A stretch of 64,000 nucleotides of DNA from JAJXZP01 sp963787185. Its GTDB lineage: Bacteria; Spirochaetota; Spirochaetia; Treponematales; Rectinemataceae. The notes beneath the pieces were generated by a model, which was given only the letters and a program-made list of their open reading frames with translations, was not told where the DNA came from and did no database searches. The stretch covers positions 186,001 to 250,000 of the forward strand of contig CAWBCC010000009.1 of NCBI GenBank assembly GCA_963787185.1, read 5' to 3'. The position numbers were made by a program, and so were the translations under genes. Position 1 is the first letter of the stretch; each line of letters starts with the position of its first letter. Shown piece after piece: positions 1 to 8,613 of the stretch.

Positions 1-123
1 ACATACCATAATCTGTACTTTCTCCACGATTTGGTTCGGAAAATCAGGTTCAGCATCGATCATGGGGAGTTCATGACGTTCAAGCGCGATTTCCTCGGGA
101 CCTATCGCGGTGGTCTTTCCTAG
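1..123 (+). CDS. tgt: tRNA-guanine transglycosylase, 3' end only
   Basis: The frame open from base 1 to the TAG at 121-123 encodes about 40 residues beginning TYHNLYFLHDLVRKIR and ending FKRDFLGTYRGGLS. This matches the C-terminal helix pattern of bacterial Tgt (HNLxFxxxLxxxIRxxI...F...F). Tgt exchanges guanine-34 for preQ1 in tRNAs with GUN anticodons. The window edge cuts off the rest of the gene, including the catalytic and zinc residues. The pathway partner QueA is encoded far away at 57.9 kb. Identification rests on a short stretch, but the pattern is characteristic. Confidence 0.8.
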   Translation, partial: TYHNLYFLHDLVRKIRFSIDHGEFMTFKRDFLGTYRGGLS

Positions 124-631
124 GAGAATGATCCTGATTCTCGCCGCAGGGATGCTCGCCCTCGGCGTCGGCTCCTTCTTCGTTCTTCGTTTCGAAGAAG
201 TGCGAAGGAACGCGCGCATTCTGCCCTCTCAGAACGACCTGGACGGAATCGCCATGGTGGCTGATGCGCTGCGTTGGTTGGGGACTCCTTACGCATTCGG
301 TTCGGACGGCCCGAAGGCCATGGACTGTTCGGGCTTCGTGCACCGCGTCGTCGTCGAATCCGGCTCGCTCTCGCTCATGAGTGCGCCCCGCAAGAGCGCC
401 GATTTTGCGCTCATCGGTCATCCCGTCAAGAACGAAATTCGACCTGGCGATATTCTGCTTTTCGCCTGCGATGGACGGGTCGATCATGTGGCCATAGCCT
501 TGTCCAGCGAGTCCTTCATAAATGCCGTCTCGCAGGGGAAACGGCGTGGCGTGGTGATATCGTTCTTCTCGGAAGAATGCTGGAGGGCTACCTTTGCGGG
601 CGCGCGAAGGTTAGGAATGGAGGTGCAATGA
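110..631 (+). CDS. NlpC/P60-type cell-wall hydrolase, membrane-anchored
   Basis: A 173-residue protein with one hydrophobic N-terminal segment (about residues 7-26, MILILAAGMLALGVGSFFVL), so probably anchored in the inner membrane and facing the periplasm. The NlpC/P60 core follows: LGTPYAFGSDGPKAMDCSGF carries the nucleophile Cys, and VDHVAIAL carries the His. The third polar position appears to be Asn in FINAV rather than the commoner His. The family cleaves peptidoglycan stem peptides (D-Glu-meso-DAP bonds). The GTG at 110 overlaps the end of tgt; ATG at 128 is the alternative but sits only one base after AGGAG. The stop overlaps the next start as ATGA. Confidence 0.85.
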   Translation: MVFPRRMILILAAGMLALGVGSFFVLRFEEVRRNARILPSQNDLDGIAMVADALRWLGTPYAFGSDGPKAMDCSGFVHRVVVESGSLSLMSAPRKSADFALIGHPVKNEIRPGDILLFACDGRVDHVAIALSSESFINAVSQGKRRGVVISFFSEECWRATFAGARRLGMEVQ

Positions 632-2019
632 TTCTATCGCGACCGGCCGTACAGGCCGCGGCCTTTTCCTTCTGCCTGCTCGCGTGTGTCTCCGACGTCA
701 TGGCTCAGGAACCCGCCGCTGCGCCGCCCGCCGCCGCGCCCGCGGTCTCTCAGACGGATGCCGCGGATAAAATCGCCGAAAAACGTCACGAGACCATACT
801 CTACGGCATCGACTCCGAGATCATCGATCTCCTGGGCACGCTCGACAGCGAGAAAAATGGAGAGTTCAACGCCGATCTGCAGACGCTCCTCGACCAATCT
901 ACCAGCAATATGCTGCGCGAGACTATTTTCAACCTCTTTTCCGACTTGGAATGGAATGGCGCGGAAAAGACCGCCGTTTCCATCGTCGCCGACCGTGATA
1001 TGAATGACACGGGTCTCGTTTACAGCGCCCTTTCCTACCTGGCGGCCATACGATCGAAGGATGCGCTTCGCTTTTCTGCCGACCTCGCAAAAGAAGACGA
1101 TAAGAAGCTGCTTCCCGCTTTGATACGGCTCATGGGTCGAGCCGGAGCAGCGCCTGAAGAATCGCAACTGCTCGCCTGGTTCGACAGCGACAATTTCGAC
1201 CAAAGCTTGCGGGAAGACATTATCAAGGCTCTGGGAGAAATAGGGTCGGCCAAAGCCGCGGCGAAGCTCGATACGATCGTCGAAGATAACGAGGCGAGCA
1301 TGCCTAGTCGGGTATTTGCCTGCCAATCGCTCGCGAAGATAAAAGATCCGGTAGCGATTCCCTCTCTCGTCAAGGGGGCCAACAGTGGCGACCCGTACGT
1401 GCGAGCCGCGGCCGTCGATGCACTCTCGACCTTCGCCGCGCCAGAGGCGGACGCTGCGATCGTTCAGGCCCTGCGAGATTCCGTCGTCAACGTGCGAATC
1501 GCGGCATGCAAGGCGGTGGGTGATCGAGGGATCACTTCAGCCTTCCCTTTTCTGCGATACAAAGCGACGAGCGATCCAGAGAGCGCGGTTAGGAATCAAG
1601 CCTACAAGTCTCTGGCGCTTCTCGGCGGACCGGCCTTCGGCTTTCTGCGCGAACGGCTGGAGGACGCGGGCGAGGGCTACGAAGTGCGCGCTCTCTGCTT
1701 CGGCCTTTTGGCGAGCAAAGATCCCCTCGAATCGATGAATCTGCTGGAAAAGAGACTCACCACGGAATCGACGGCGAAGGATAAAGCTCTCTATACCGAC
1801 TTCGCGCGTGAGGTGGCGAACGCCTCGGATGCGCCGCAGGCAGGCCCCCTCGCGAGCATACTGCTAGCCGACAAGGACTATCTCATACGAATCGCCGGAG
1901 TCGAATGGATCAGAAAAAACAAGGCGATCGCGTTCAAAGCGGAACTCCAGACTCTTTCCAAGGACGACCCTTCCGGAGTCATTCGTCGAAGGGCCGCGGA
2001 GGCACTATCCTCGTTCTGA
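628..2019 (+). CDS. Exported HEAT-repeat protein
   Basis: 463 residues beginning MILSRPAVQAAAFSFCLL, with a signal peptide probably cleaved after VMAQ near residue 23 and then an Ala/Pro-rich linker. From about residue 150 the sequence is made of HEAT/PBS-lyase-like helical repeats (for example IIKALGEIGSAKAAAKL, AIPSLVKGANSGDPYVRAAA, VNVRIAACKAVGDRG). Such repeats form scaffolds; no catalytic motif is visible, so the partner is unknown. The start at 628 is chosen because GGAGG lies just upstream and because it overlaps the previous stop (ATGA), implying coupled translation. The 3' end overlaps the convergent VWA gene by 15 bp. Confidence 0.8.
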   Translation: MILSRPAVQAAAFSFCLLACVSDVMAQEPAAAPPAAAPAVSQTDAADKIAEKRHETILYGIDSEIIDLLGTLDSEKNGEFNADLQTLLDQSTSNMLRETIFNLFSDLEWNGAEKTAVSIVADRDMNDTGLVYSALSYLAAIRSKDALRFSADLAKEDDKKLLPALIRLMGRAGAAPEESQLLAWFDSDNFDQSLREDIIKALGEIGSAKAAAKLDTIVEDNEASMPSRVFACQSLAKIKDPVAIPSLVKGANSGDPYVRAAAVDALSTFAAPEADAAIVQALRDSVVNVRIAACKAVGDRGITSAFPFLRYKATSDPESAVRNQAYKSLALLGGPAFGFLRERLEDAGEGYEVRALCFGLLASKDPLESMNLLEKRLTTESTAKDKALYTDFAREVANASDAPQAGPLASILLADKDYLIRIAGVEWIRKNKAIAFKAELQTLSKDDPSGVIRRRAAEALSSF

Positions 2020-4035
2020 AGCGCCGTCGATCTCGAGATCGGTGTTGAAGAAAATCCCAGGCGCCTCTATGCAATGCAGAAGGCGATTCATCTTATCTGC
2101 TGGGCGCTCGAAAGGGAAGAAGCGGAGAACTAGGGGATACCCATGTTTCCCCTGCAGTCGGATTTTCTTGCCGAAGCAGTCTTCTATCGGCGCCGAACCC
2201 TCGGGGAAGAACTCCGGACGCAGCGGAACGAGGGTCAACTTTTCGCCGTCGAAGTGAAGGTCGGCCACTCGTCGGGGCATCGTCACGAGGAAGACCAAGA
2301 AATCGCTGTGTCCTCCGCCCACGGTTTTGGAGGAGCCTGCGTGTATTTCATGTACGTTGCGCGATCCGATATGGAAGTTCTGCCCCTCTACTCTCAGTTC
2401 GACCGCTATCGTCCCGGCCTTGACGAGGCGAGGCGCATAATTCGGCGCGGCGCGGTTCTCCGCTGTGCCAGCTGCGGTGCGCGCGTCATATCCAGGGGCT
2501 CGAAGCGCAGCCGCTTCGGCCAAGAGCGCCGCTTCTCTTTGCGCTTCTTCGCGCTTGGCGGCCGCAAGCTCCGATGCGTTCGGGAGTAACGACGTGGAGC
2601 TCGATTCGGGAGCGATCGGGACTCCTTTGGCAGCCGAACGCGCGGCCTCCGCAAGGAGCCCCGTGGTCGCCGCGACTTCAGCCTTGTGGGCCGCGTTACG
2701 CGACGTGGCTGAATCGGCGAGAAGGGCGGCGGCGCCCGAAGTGTCGACTGATGCCGCGCCCAAGGGTGGCGCCGCGGCTCGTTTCACGATTGGAGTTTCG
2801 GTAGATCCCCTGACCGAACTGCGCGCTGCGCTGTCGCGGACAGCCGCGATGACGGGGCTTTCGACGGAGCGACGCGGAATTCGCTGCAGGAGGAGAGCGA
2901 AAAGGAAGGCCAGGAACAAGCCGATGGCCACGAGGGCTATGAAGAGTGCCACCTTGGCGCCGGAGCGAAAGAGCGAAGCCAGGGGATTGCGCTGAAGAGT
3001 CAGGGATAGCAGGCCATGCTGCGGATTGACCCGCAGGCCGTTGGCGAAATCGAGCCTTAGATCTAGTTGTTCGTGGCCTTGGGCGAGCGAATCCGGAAGC
3101 AGCACGGAGACATTCATTAGGCCACTCTTGTCGGGAGGCAACGTCATGAATGACTTCTTTGAAAGAATATCCATATTGTCGAGTACCACGTGATCAAGTT
3201 CGAGGCCGAGCGAGGAGACTGATCGATTCGTGATCCTGAGAGGGAAACTGAATGCATAGTCCTTCTTGCCCAGATCGGGAGGGAATTCGACGCTGGGTAG
3301 AGCCAGGCTCATGCTCGCGAGATTCGCCTTATCCTCGGCAGAGAAGACCGAAATGTCCGCGTCCATGGCCTTGGCCGCTCGATCGAGATAGGACTGGCCA
3401 CCCTTGGCCTCAGAGGGGGAAATCTGCGAACCGGAGAGAGCCGCGGCCGGTTTTGCTCCAGGCGGGAGGAGGGGGAGCTTTATGAAGTGGACGGGCCAAC
3501 CATTGGCTCGGATTTTCGCGGCGGTCGCTTCGATGTCGGCGGCCACCTTGTCGGGCGACATGCCGAAGGTGCGGCTGCCTTCGGGTGGATTGTTGACGCC
3601 GTCGGTGATGACTACTACGACCTTGGGCCTGCTTTCCGGCAAATCGGAAAGGTACTGGGACAGGTAGGATAGGGCACCGGCGAAGTCGCTGTGACGGGCA
3701 AGAGGATAGAGCAGGTAAAGTCGTCCGAGAAATGATTTGACGCTGGCCGCATCCGTCACTTTTTCGGCGATCTCAACCTGCGTCGTATCTCCAAAGGAGA
3801 GAAGGTGAAAAGTGTCGCCTAGACGCAAATAGTCTTTGACGACGGACGAAACGACATAGTCCGTGATGTCGTTGAAGTAGGGCAGGACGCTCTGCGACAC
3901 ATCGAGGAGAACCACTACGTCGGTCGCGTTGCTTTCGCTCGAAAAGGATGAAGCGGTCGCATGGAGATCCAAAGAGGTCGCGGACAAAAAAACCGCCAGA
4001 AGGGCGACCGTGAGGCACCGTATACGCATTTTCAT
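2005..4035 (-). CDS. VWA-domain membrane protein
   Basis: 676 residues. A signal peptide (about 1-27) is followed by a von Willebrand A domain with an almost canonical MIDAS, VVVLLDVSQSV, near residue 42, plus later VVVVITDGVNNP. One transmembrane segment lies near residues 362-385 (KVALFIALVAIGLFLAFLFA). An Ala-rich low-complexity region follows, then a C-terminal domain rich in beta-type sequence (TIAVELRVEGQNFHIGSRN). VWA domains bind partners through a divalent metal; the ligand here is unknown. The gene is last in a TPR-greA-VWA minus-strand run, 21 bp after greA. GGAGGG precedes the start; ATG at 4029 is equally possible. Confidence 0.8.
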   Translation of the reverse strand: MKMRIRCLTVALLAVFLSATSLDLHATASSFSSESNATDVVVLLDVSQSVLPYFNDITDYVVSSVVKDYLRLGDTFHLLSFGDTTQVEIAEKVTDAASVKSFLGRLYLLYPLARHSDFAGALSYLSQYLSDLPESRPKVVVVITDGVNNPPEGSRTFGMSPDKVAADIEATAAKIRANGWPVHFIKLPLLPPGAKPAAALSGSQISPSEAKGGQSYLDRAAKAMDADISVFSAEDKANLASMSLALPSVEFPPDLGKKDYAFSFPLRITNRSVSSLGLELDHVVLDNMDILSKKSFMTLPPDKSGLMNVSVLLPDSLAQGHEQLDLRLDFANGLRVNPQHGLLSLTLQRNPLASLFRSGAKVALFIALVAIGLFLAFLFALLLQRIPRRSVESPVIAAVRDSAARSSVRGSTETPIVKRAAAPPLGAASVDTSGAAALLADSATSRNAAHKAEVAATTGLLAEAARSAAKGVPIAPESSSTSLLPNASELAAAKREEAQREAALLAEAAALRAPGYDARTAAGTAENRAAPNYAPRLVKAGTIAVELRVEGQNFHIGSRNVHEIHAGSSKTVGGGHSDFLVFLVTMPRRVADLHFDGEKLTLVPLRPEFFPEGSAPIEDCFGKKIRLQGKHGYPLVLRFFPFERPADKMNRLLHCIEAPGIFFNTDLEIDGASERG

Positions 4036-4056
4036 CGCCCTCCTTGAGGCCGAGCC

Positions 4057-6741
4057 CTAGAGTTTGACCGCTTCGATATGTTCGACCTTGTACTGGAATT
4101 TCCTATCGTGGATCGTGAAGCTGAGCCTCTCGCCCGATTTGTGATTCAAGAGCTTCTTGCCCAGGGGCGACAGATAGGAAATGACGTTATTCGCGGGATC
4201 CGATTCCCATGGACCGAGAATGGTATAAGCCTCGGGCTGTACGGTCAGTTCGTTCGTCAGCGTAACCATCGTGCCGAAGGATATCTTTGCCGTAGAGATG
4301 GTCGACTTATCGAATATCTGGGCGCGTTCGATCTCGTTCTTGAGTTTTGCTACCTTGGCGTTGATCTCATCCTGCTTCTCTTTCGCGGCCTTGTATTCGG
4401 CGTTTTCCCGAAGATCACCGAGGGAGAGGGCATAGGCGATTTCCCTCTGGTTTTCCGGGACTTCGACATCGAGGATAGTGGCGAGCAGACGCTGCTTTTC
4501 CTCGAACTTGGCTGCGGTGACCATGAGGCCGCGCGAAACGACCTGCTTTTCCTCTTCGCCGCCGAACTTGAACTCTGGCCATTTTTCGATGATCTTACGC
4601 CGCAGCGAAAGCTTTACCGCAGGATCGAGGTCTTTGACCTCGCTGACCAGAGTATAAACGCGTTCAATGTTTTCGGGCCGCGATTCGAGGAGGAAGGTCT
4701 CCAGGGCCGAGTCCTTGAACAGGATGGTCTGAACCTGCTTGTTTATCTTGCGGTTTTCCGTGGTATCGCGGTGACTTTCGATCTCTTTGAAGGAAATGTC
4801 GAGGATATGCACCAGCGTAATGAGGATTTTTTCATATGCCAGCCCGAGTTCGGCGAACCAAGGTTCGTCCCGCAGGTTTTTGACCACCCAAATGAATGCC
4901 TCGCGATGATCGCGATAGTTCTCGATTATGTCGAGAACCATGCGCTTTAGCTTATCTATGTGCCCGGCCGATTTCAGCGTATCGAGCATGTCAGCGTTGA
5001 GGGAGTAAGGAAAAATGCGGATGTAGACATCGGCCCATTCCGGGACGAAGTTCTTGACGTGGAGCAGGAAAGAATCACGGAGCTCGCTGTCCTTTATCCC
5101 ATCGTAAACCGCGACCGGATCTTCGATTTCGTCGAAGAGTTCGGCGAAGCCGATATTCGTCGCTCCACTGAGGTGGGGATACTTTATGGCGAGCTCTTTC
5201 AGAAAAAGGTAGGAGGCGACGACCGTCTCGTTGGCCTGTTGATAGGATCTCACGAAGCTGGTGAAGAAGCCGAACATCTCGGTGAAGAATTCCGAGTCGG
5301 GTCCGCCCGATTCGAGAAAGTCCCGCAAGTATTGGACGCGAGAGAAAAAACTCTTCTCGGCCTTGAACTGGTTGTAGACCTTTTCCTCGAAGGAGAGCGG
5401 CCGATCGCGCACGATGAATGTGGCGATGTCGTCGGTCGCGTTTCCGAATATCGGATCGGTCTTGAGTATATCCCGCGCCTTGGTGCTCCAGGAGTTCCAT
5501 TCGCTGGAGGTCAGAACGGAGGGGACCAGCTCCGCCTTGATGCGTTTCAGGTCGGCGCGGTTATCGAAGCTCTTTATTATGATACGAAGGGCCCATGCGG
5601 GATCGTCCTTGACCTTTTCGTGCAGCTTATCCTTGCTCCAGACGGCTTTGAGAACCCAGATGTGCTCTTTGGCGAGACTGGTGAGGCTGTCGATCGCCAT
5701 TTTGAGCGACATTTTGTGACCGCGACTCTTTGCGAAGTCGATCACGATATCGTCGCCCTTGATGCTCGAGATACGTCCGATATTCCAGGTGCGATGATAA
5801 ACGAAGTTACCCGCGTCGAAGGCGATGTGCTTCTCGAAATCGGCCATCGCCTCATGTATGGCACGATAGGACTGGGTGATATTCGAGAGACGGATATAGT
5901 CTTCGAGGTGGGAGTGCTCCTTGTACTTTCCCCGGTAACACTCCACGACTTCCTTGCGAAGCGAAGGGTTCTTTTCGTCGTATTCGATGACGACACGGAG
6001 GATATCGAGGGCGGTGTTCCATTCCTCGGCGGCCTTATAGTGCCTATATAGGTCGAGAAGAAGGCCCGCCGCCTTATCTTCGGAAAGCTGTTTAGCGATC
6101 TTGCGCTGGACATGGAAGAAAAAGTCGATGTCCTGGGGGCAGTACTCGACGAGCTTGGTCCAAATTTCCTTTACGTTCGCGCCGAGGCCCTTGTTTATGA
6201 ACCTGTGGAGGGCTTTCTTGTAGAAGTCTACGGCTTCGTCGGTTTTGCCTTCTTTTTCTCGCCTTTCGGCGAGCGCCTTCACGATGTCGGCTTCCTCGTA
6301 ATCCACGCGGATCAGGCGCTCCCACACGGAGAACTTGTCTTCGCTGCGCTCTTCGATCTCGTAACACTCGGCGAGCCTACGCAGTGCGGTTCTGTTTTCA
6401 CCGAAGTCGAGCATGCGTTGGCAGACAAACTCGACTATGTTCCAGCGCTTATTGTCCGCGAAGATGTCGATGAGCGACACCATCGAAGAATCGTCGATCT
6501 GCTGCCGCATCAGCGAGGTCACGCCCGAAAGGTAGAGCGCAATGACGCTCGTCTTGGTATGGCCAAGGTGTTCGTCGCATATGGTCTTGATCTCCTCGGC
6601 GGTCTTGTCGCGAATTGCATCCTGGAGCAGCGCGTCGAGCTCTTTGAGGTTGGATACTGAATAGGCACTGAGCGCCGCACGAGTCCACTTTTCCTCGTTG
6701 AGCATGTCCTGGACTTTTTGGGCGAGCTGCGATTCGGCCAT
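4057..6741 (-). CDS. greA: Transcription elongation factor GreA with giant N-terminal helical-repeat domain
   Basis: 894 residues against about 158 in ordinary GreA. The last about 160 residues are a complete GreA: a coiled coil with the acidic tip GDLRENAEYKAAKEKQ, whose Asp and Glu reach into the RNA polymerase secondary channel to stimulate cleavage of backtracked RNA, then the globular FKBP-like domain (ISYLSPLGKKLL). The first about 730 residues are alpha-helical, TPR-like repeats (for example ALAERREKEGKTDEAVDFYK). Extended GreA proteins of this kind are known in treponemes. GAGGAG precedes the ATG at 6741. The upstream TPR gene is 14 bp away and the VWA gene 21 bp downstream, suggesting one operon. 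Confidence 0.92.
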   Translation of the reverse strand: MAESQLAQKVQDMLNEEKWTRAALSAYSVSNLKELDALLQDAIRDKTAEEIKTICDEHLGHTKTSVIALYLSGVTSLMRQQIDDSSMVSLIDIFADNKRWNIVEFVCQRMLDFGENRTALRRLAECYEIEERSEDKFSVWERLIRVDYEEADIVKALAERREKEGKTDEAVDFYKKALHRFINKGLGANVKEIWTKLVEYCPQDIDFFFHVQRKIAKQLSEDKAAGLLLDLYRHYKAAEEWNTALDILRVVIEYDEKNPSLRKEVVECYRGKYKEHSHLEDYIRLSNITQSYRAIHEAMADFEKHIAFDAGNFVYHRTWNIGRISSIKGDDIVIDFAKSRGHKMSLKMAIDSLTSLAKEHIWVLKAVWSKDKLHEKVKDDPAWALRIIIKSFDNRADLKRIKAELVPSVLTSSEWNSWSTKARDILKTDPIFGNATDDIATFIVRDRPLSFEEKVYNQFKAEKSFFSRVQYLRDFLESGGPDSEFFTEMFGFFTSFVRSYQQANETVVASYLFLKELAIKYPHLSGATNIGFAELFDEIEDPVAVYDGIKDSELRDSFLLHVKNFVPEWADVYIRIFPYSLNADMLDTLKSAGHIDKLKRMVLDIIENYRDHREAFIWVVKNLRDEPWFAELGLAYEKILITLVHILDISFKEIESHRDTTENRKINKQVQTILFKDSALETFLLESRPENIERVYTLVSEVKDLDPAVKLSLRRKIIEKWPEFKFGGEEEKQVVSRGLMVTAAKFEEKQRLLATILDVEVPENQREIAYALSLGDLRENAEYKAAKEKQDEINAKVAKLKNEIERAQIFDKSTISTAKISFGTMVTLTNELTVQPEAYTILGPWESDPANNVISYLSPLGKKLLNHKSGERLSFTIHDRKFQYKVEHIEAVKL

Positions 6742-6755
6742 GTTGGTCTCCTCTC

Positions 6756-7700
6756 CTAGGCTGTGTACTGCTTGTAAATCGACGGATCGAGTATCCGTAT
6801 CTTGAGCAGGATCTCGTCGATTTTGGCTCGATCGTCCTTTGATGCGATGCAGTGATCGATGAGCCAAAAGTATCGGTTGATGAGACGAGGCACGAGATGG
6901 GCGCGCTCGTCGCCCCCCTCTTTCACCTCATTCTCAAGCTGGTAAATCGACTGTCTTAGCTTGCCGACTTCTACGGCTTTCAATTCCCGCTTTACCGTAA
7001 AAACGCCCAATAGGGCTCCGTAAACCGGAATCCATTCGGATAATTCAGCCCCACGGTACCCCATTGCGGAAACTTTGGCGGCAAGTCTCCTGATCATCTC
7101 CGATTCGAGCAGGTCGATGACTATTCGCTGCGGCGCGAGGTAGAAGGCTTCGCGGAAAAGAGCCTTCGATGCTCGCGCTTCGCCGCTCAAAGCGTATGCA
7201 TCCGCGAGTTCGGCGAGAACTTCCGCGTCCTCCCTGCGTTCGCGCGCCGCCGCTTCCAGCTGTCTAAGGGCGGCATCGTAATCGCCCGAACCCTTGAGAC
7301 ATCGGCCGATCCTGAGCGCGAGTTCGGCCTCGTGGGATTCCTTGTCTTCGGACGACAGCGCCCGATATTGAGCGAGCGCGAGGGAAAATGCGAACCTCTT
7401 GTACGCATAGAAGGCTCGTTCGAAATCGCCTTCGAGTTTACCGGCGAAAGCGACGAAACTCTTCCACTGGGCGACGATGTACTCTCCACGTTCGTAGAGA
7501 TTGTTCGTACCTTCGATTCGCTCGGTGCGCTCAGCCCAGAAATTTCCGCACTTGAGCGCCCACAGCACTTCCGAATCTTCGAAATCGAGATTGAGCGCGC
7601 GGTCCAGGAACGCCGTCGCTCCGGGCAGATCGATACTTCTGAGGCTCTCGTACGCGTTCGACAAAAGGACGGAAACGCTTTCCTGCTCAGCCATGCTCAT
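6756..7700 (-). CDS. Cytoplasmic TPR protein upstream of greA
   Basis: 314 residues without a signal peptide or membrane segment. TPR-type helical pairs occur throughout (DLPGATAFLDRALNLDFEDS, AALRQLEAAARERREDAEVL, AELADAYALSGEARASKALF). TPR proteins are adaptors. Its position 14 bp ahead of the giant GreA, which also carries TPR-like repeats, suggests but does not prove a shared complex. The ATG at 7700 or at 7694 may be the start. The promoter at 7732-7760 fits a leader of about 25 nt. Confidence 0.75.
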   Translation of the reverse strand: MSMAEQESVSVLLSNAYESLRSIDLPGATAFLDRALNLDFEDSEVLWALKCGNFWAERTERIEGTNNLYERGEYIVAQWKSFVAFAGKLEGDFERAFYAYKRFAFSLALAQYRALSSEDKESHEAELALRIGRCLKGSGDYDAALRQLEAAARERREDAEVLAELADAYALSGEARASKALFREAFYLAPQRIVIDLLESEMIRRLAAKVSAMGYRGAELSEWIPVYGALLGVFTVKRELKAVEVGKLRQSIYQLENEVKEGGDERAHLVPRLINRYFWLIDHCIASKDDRAKIDEILLKIRILDPSIYKQYTA

Positions 7701-7731
7701 CCGGTTTTATACGTAAGGATACGACGCTTTG

Positions 7732-7760
7732 ATACTATCCGATACGGCACGGGTAGTCAA
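7732..7760 (-). promoter_or_regulatory. Sigma70-type promoter for the TPR-greA-VWA run
   Basis: On the minus strand TTGACT (7760-7755) is separated by 17 bp from TAGTAT (7737-7732). This predicts transcription from about 7725, 25 nt before the ATG at 7700. Confidence 0.55.
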
Positions 7761-7864
7761 TTGGAAGCCTTTGGTGCGGGTCGCCGCGTCTATCGCATCG
7801 AAGGGCGCGGCGCCGCTCCCTCCGAGGGCCCATTTCCACCTCAGCCATGGCACCGAACATCGAC

Positions 7865-7876
7865 TTGTGATATCAT
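7865..7876 (+). promoter_or_regulatory. Extended -10 promoter abutting rpe (leaderless)
   Basis: TGATATCAT (7868-7876) fits an extended -10 (TGn followed by TATCAT). Eight bases separate it from the ATG at 7885, so the predicted first transcribed base is the A of the start codon or next to it. No good -35 and no Shine-Dalgarno are visible. Confidence 0.45.
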
Positions 7877-7884
7877 CCGGCCAC

Positions 7885-8577
7885 ATGGAAACTCCCATCA
7901 TCGCACCGTCGGTACTGTCGGCGGATTTCTCTGACATTCGTTCCGGACTGTCGCGCATCGCTTCTTCGGGGGCCGCATGGGTGCATCTCGATGTCATGGA
8001 CGGACATTTCGTACCCGAGATCACCTTCGGGCGCAAGATGGCGGCCGATGTTCGCCCTCACACGACGCTGCCGTTGGATGTGCATCTCATGACCGAGGAA
8101 CCCGAGCGTTTTGCCCCGGCATTCATAGAGGCCGGCGCGGACTGGGTGACCTTCCATCTGGAGGCCTGCGTTCATGCCCATCGCCTGGCCCAGTCCATCC
8201 GTTCCTCCGGCGCCAAACCCGGTGTGTCCATCGTCCCCTCGACGCCGGTATCGGCACTCGAAGAGATGCTGGACTACGTCGATCTCGTCCTCATCATGAC
8301 CGTCAATCCCGGTTTCGGAGGGCAATCTTTGATACCTTCCTGTCTCGACAAAGTCCGCCATCTCGCGGAAATCCGTGCGGGCCGGGGGCTCCACTTCCTG
8401 TTATCCGTCGATGGCGGCGTCAACCGTTCCACCTTCGAGGCGGTGGCCGATTCGGGAGCCGACGTTCTCGTCATGGGGAGCGCTTTTTTTTCGGCGGCCG
8501 ATCCGAGAGCCGAAATCGAGATCGCACGGGCGGCCTATGCGCGGAGGCGCGAAGGCGGCCAAGCCTCGCGCGTTTGA
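7885..8577 (+). CDS. rpe: Ribulose-phosphate 3-epimerase
   Basis: 230 residues, the normal length for the family. It interconverts D-ribulose 5-phosphate and D-xylulose 5-phosphate in the pentose phosphate pathway using a TIM barrel with one metal. Visible motifs are IIAPSVLSADFSDI at the N-terminus, WVHLDVMDGHFVP (metal His and catalytic Asp), LDVHLM, MTVNPGFGGQ and the second catalytic Asp in LSVDGGVN. The ATG at 7885 is chosen because the family starts almost directly at IIAPSVLSADF. There is no Shine-Dalgarno; a -10 box lies 8 nt upstream. Confidence 0.96.
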   Translation: METPIIAPSVLSADFSDIRSGLSRIASSGAAWVHLDVMDGHFVPEITFGRKMAADVRPHTTLPLDVHLMTEEPERFAPAFIEAGADWVTFHLEACVHAHRLAQSIRSSGAKPGVSIVPSTPVSALEEMLDYVDLVLIMTVNPGFGGQSLIPSCLDKVRHLAEIRAGRGLHFLLSVDGGVNRSTFEAVADSGADVLVMGSAFFSAADPRAEIEIARAAYARRREGGQASRV

Positions 8578-8613
8578 GTTTTCTCCATTACGGACCGATA
8601 ATTAATCGGAGGC

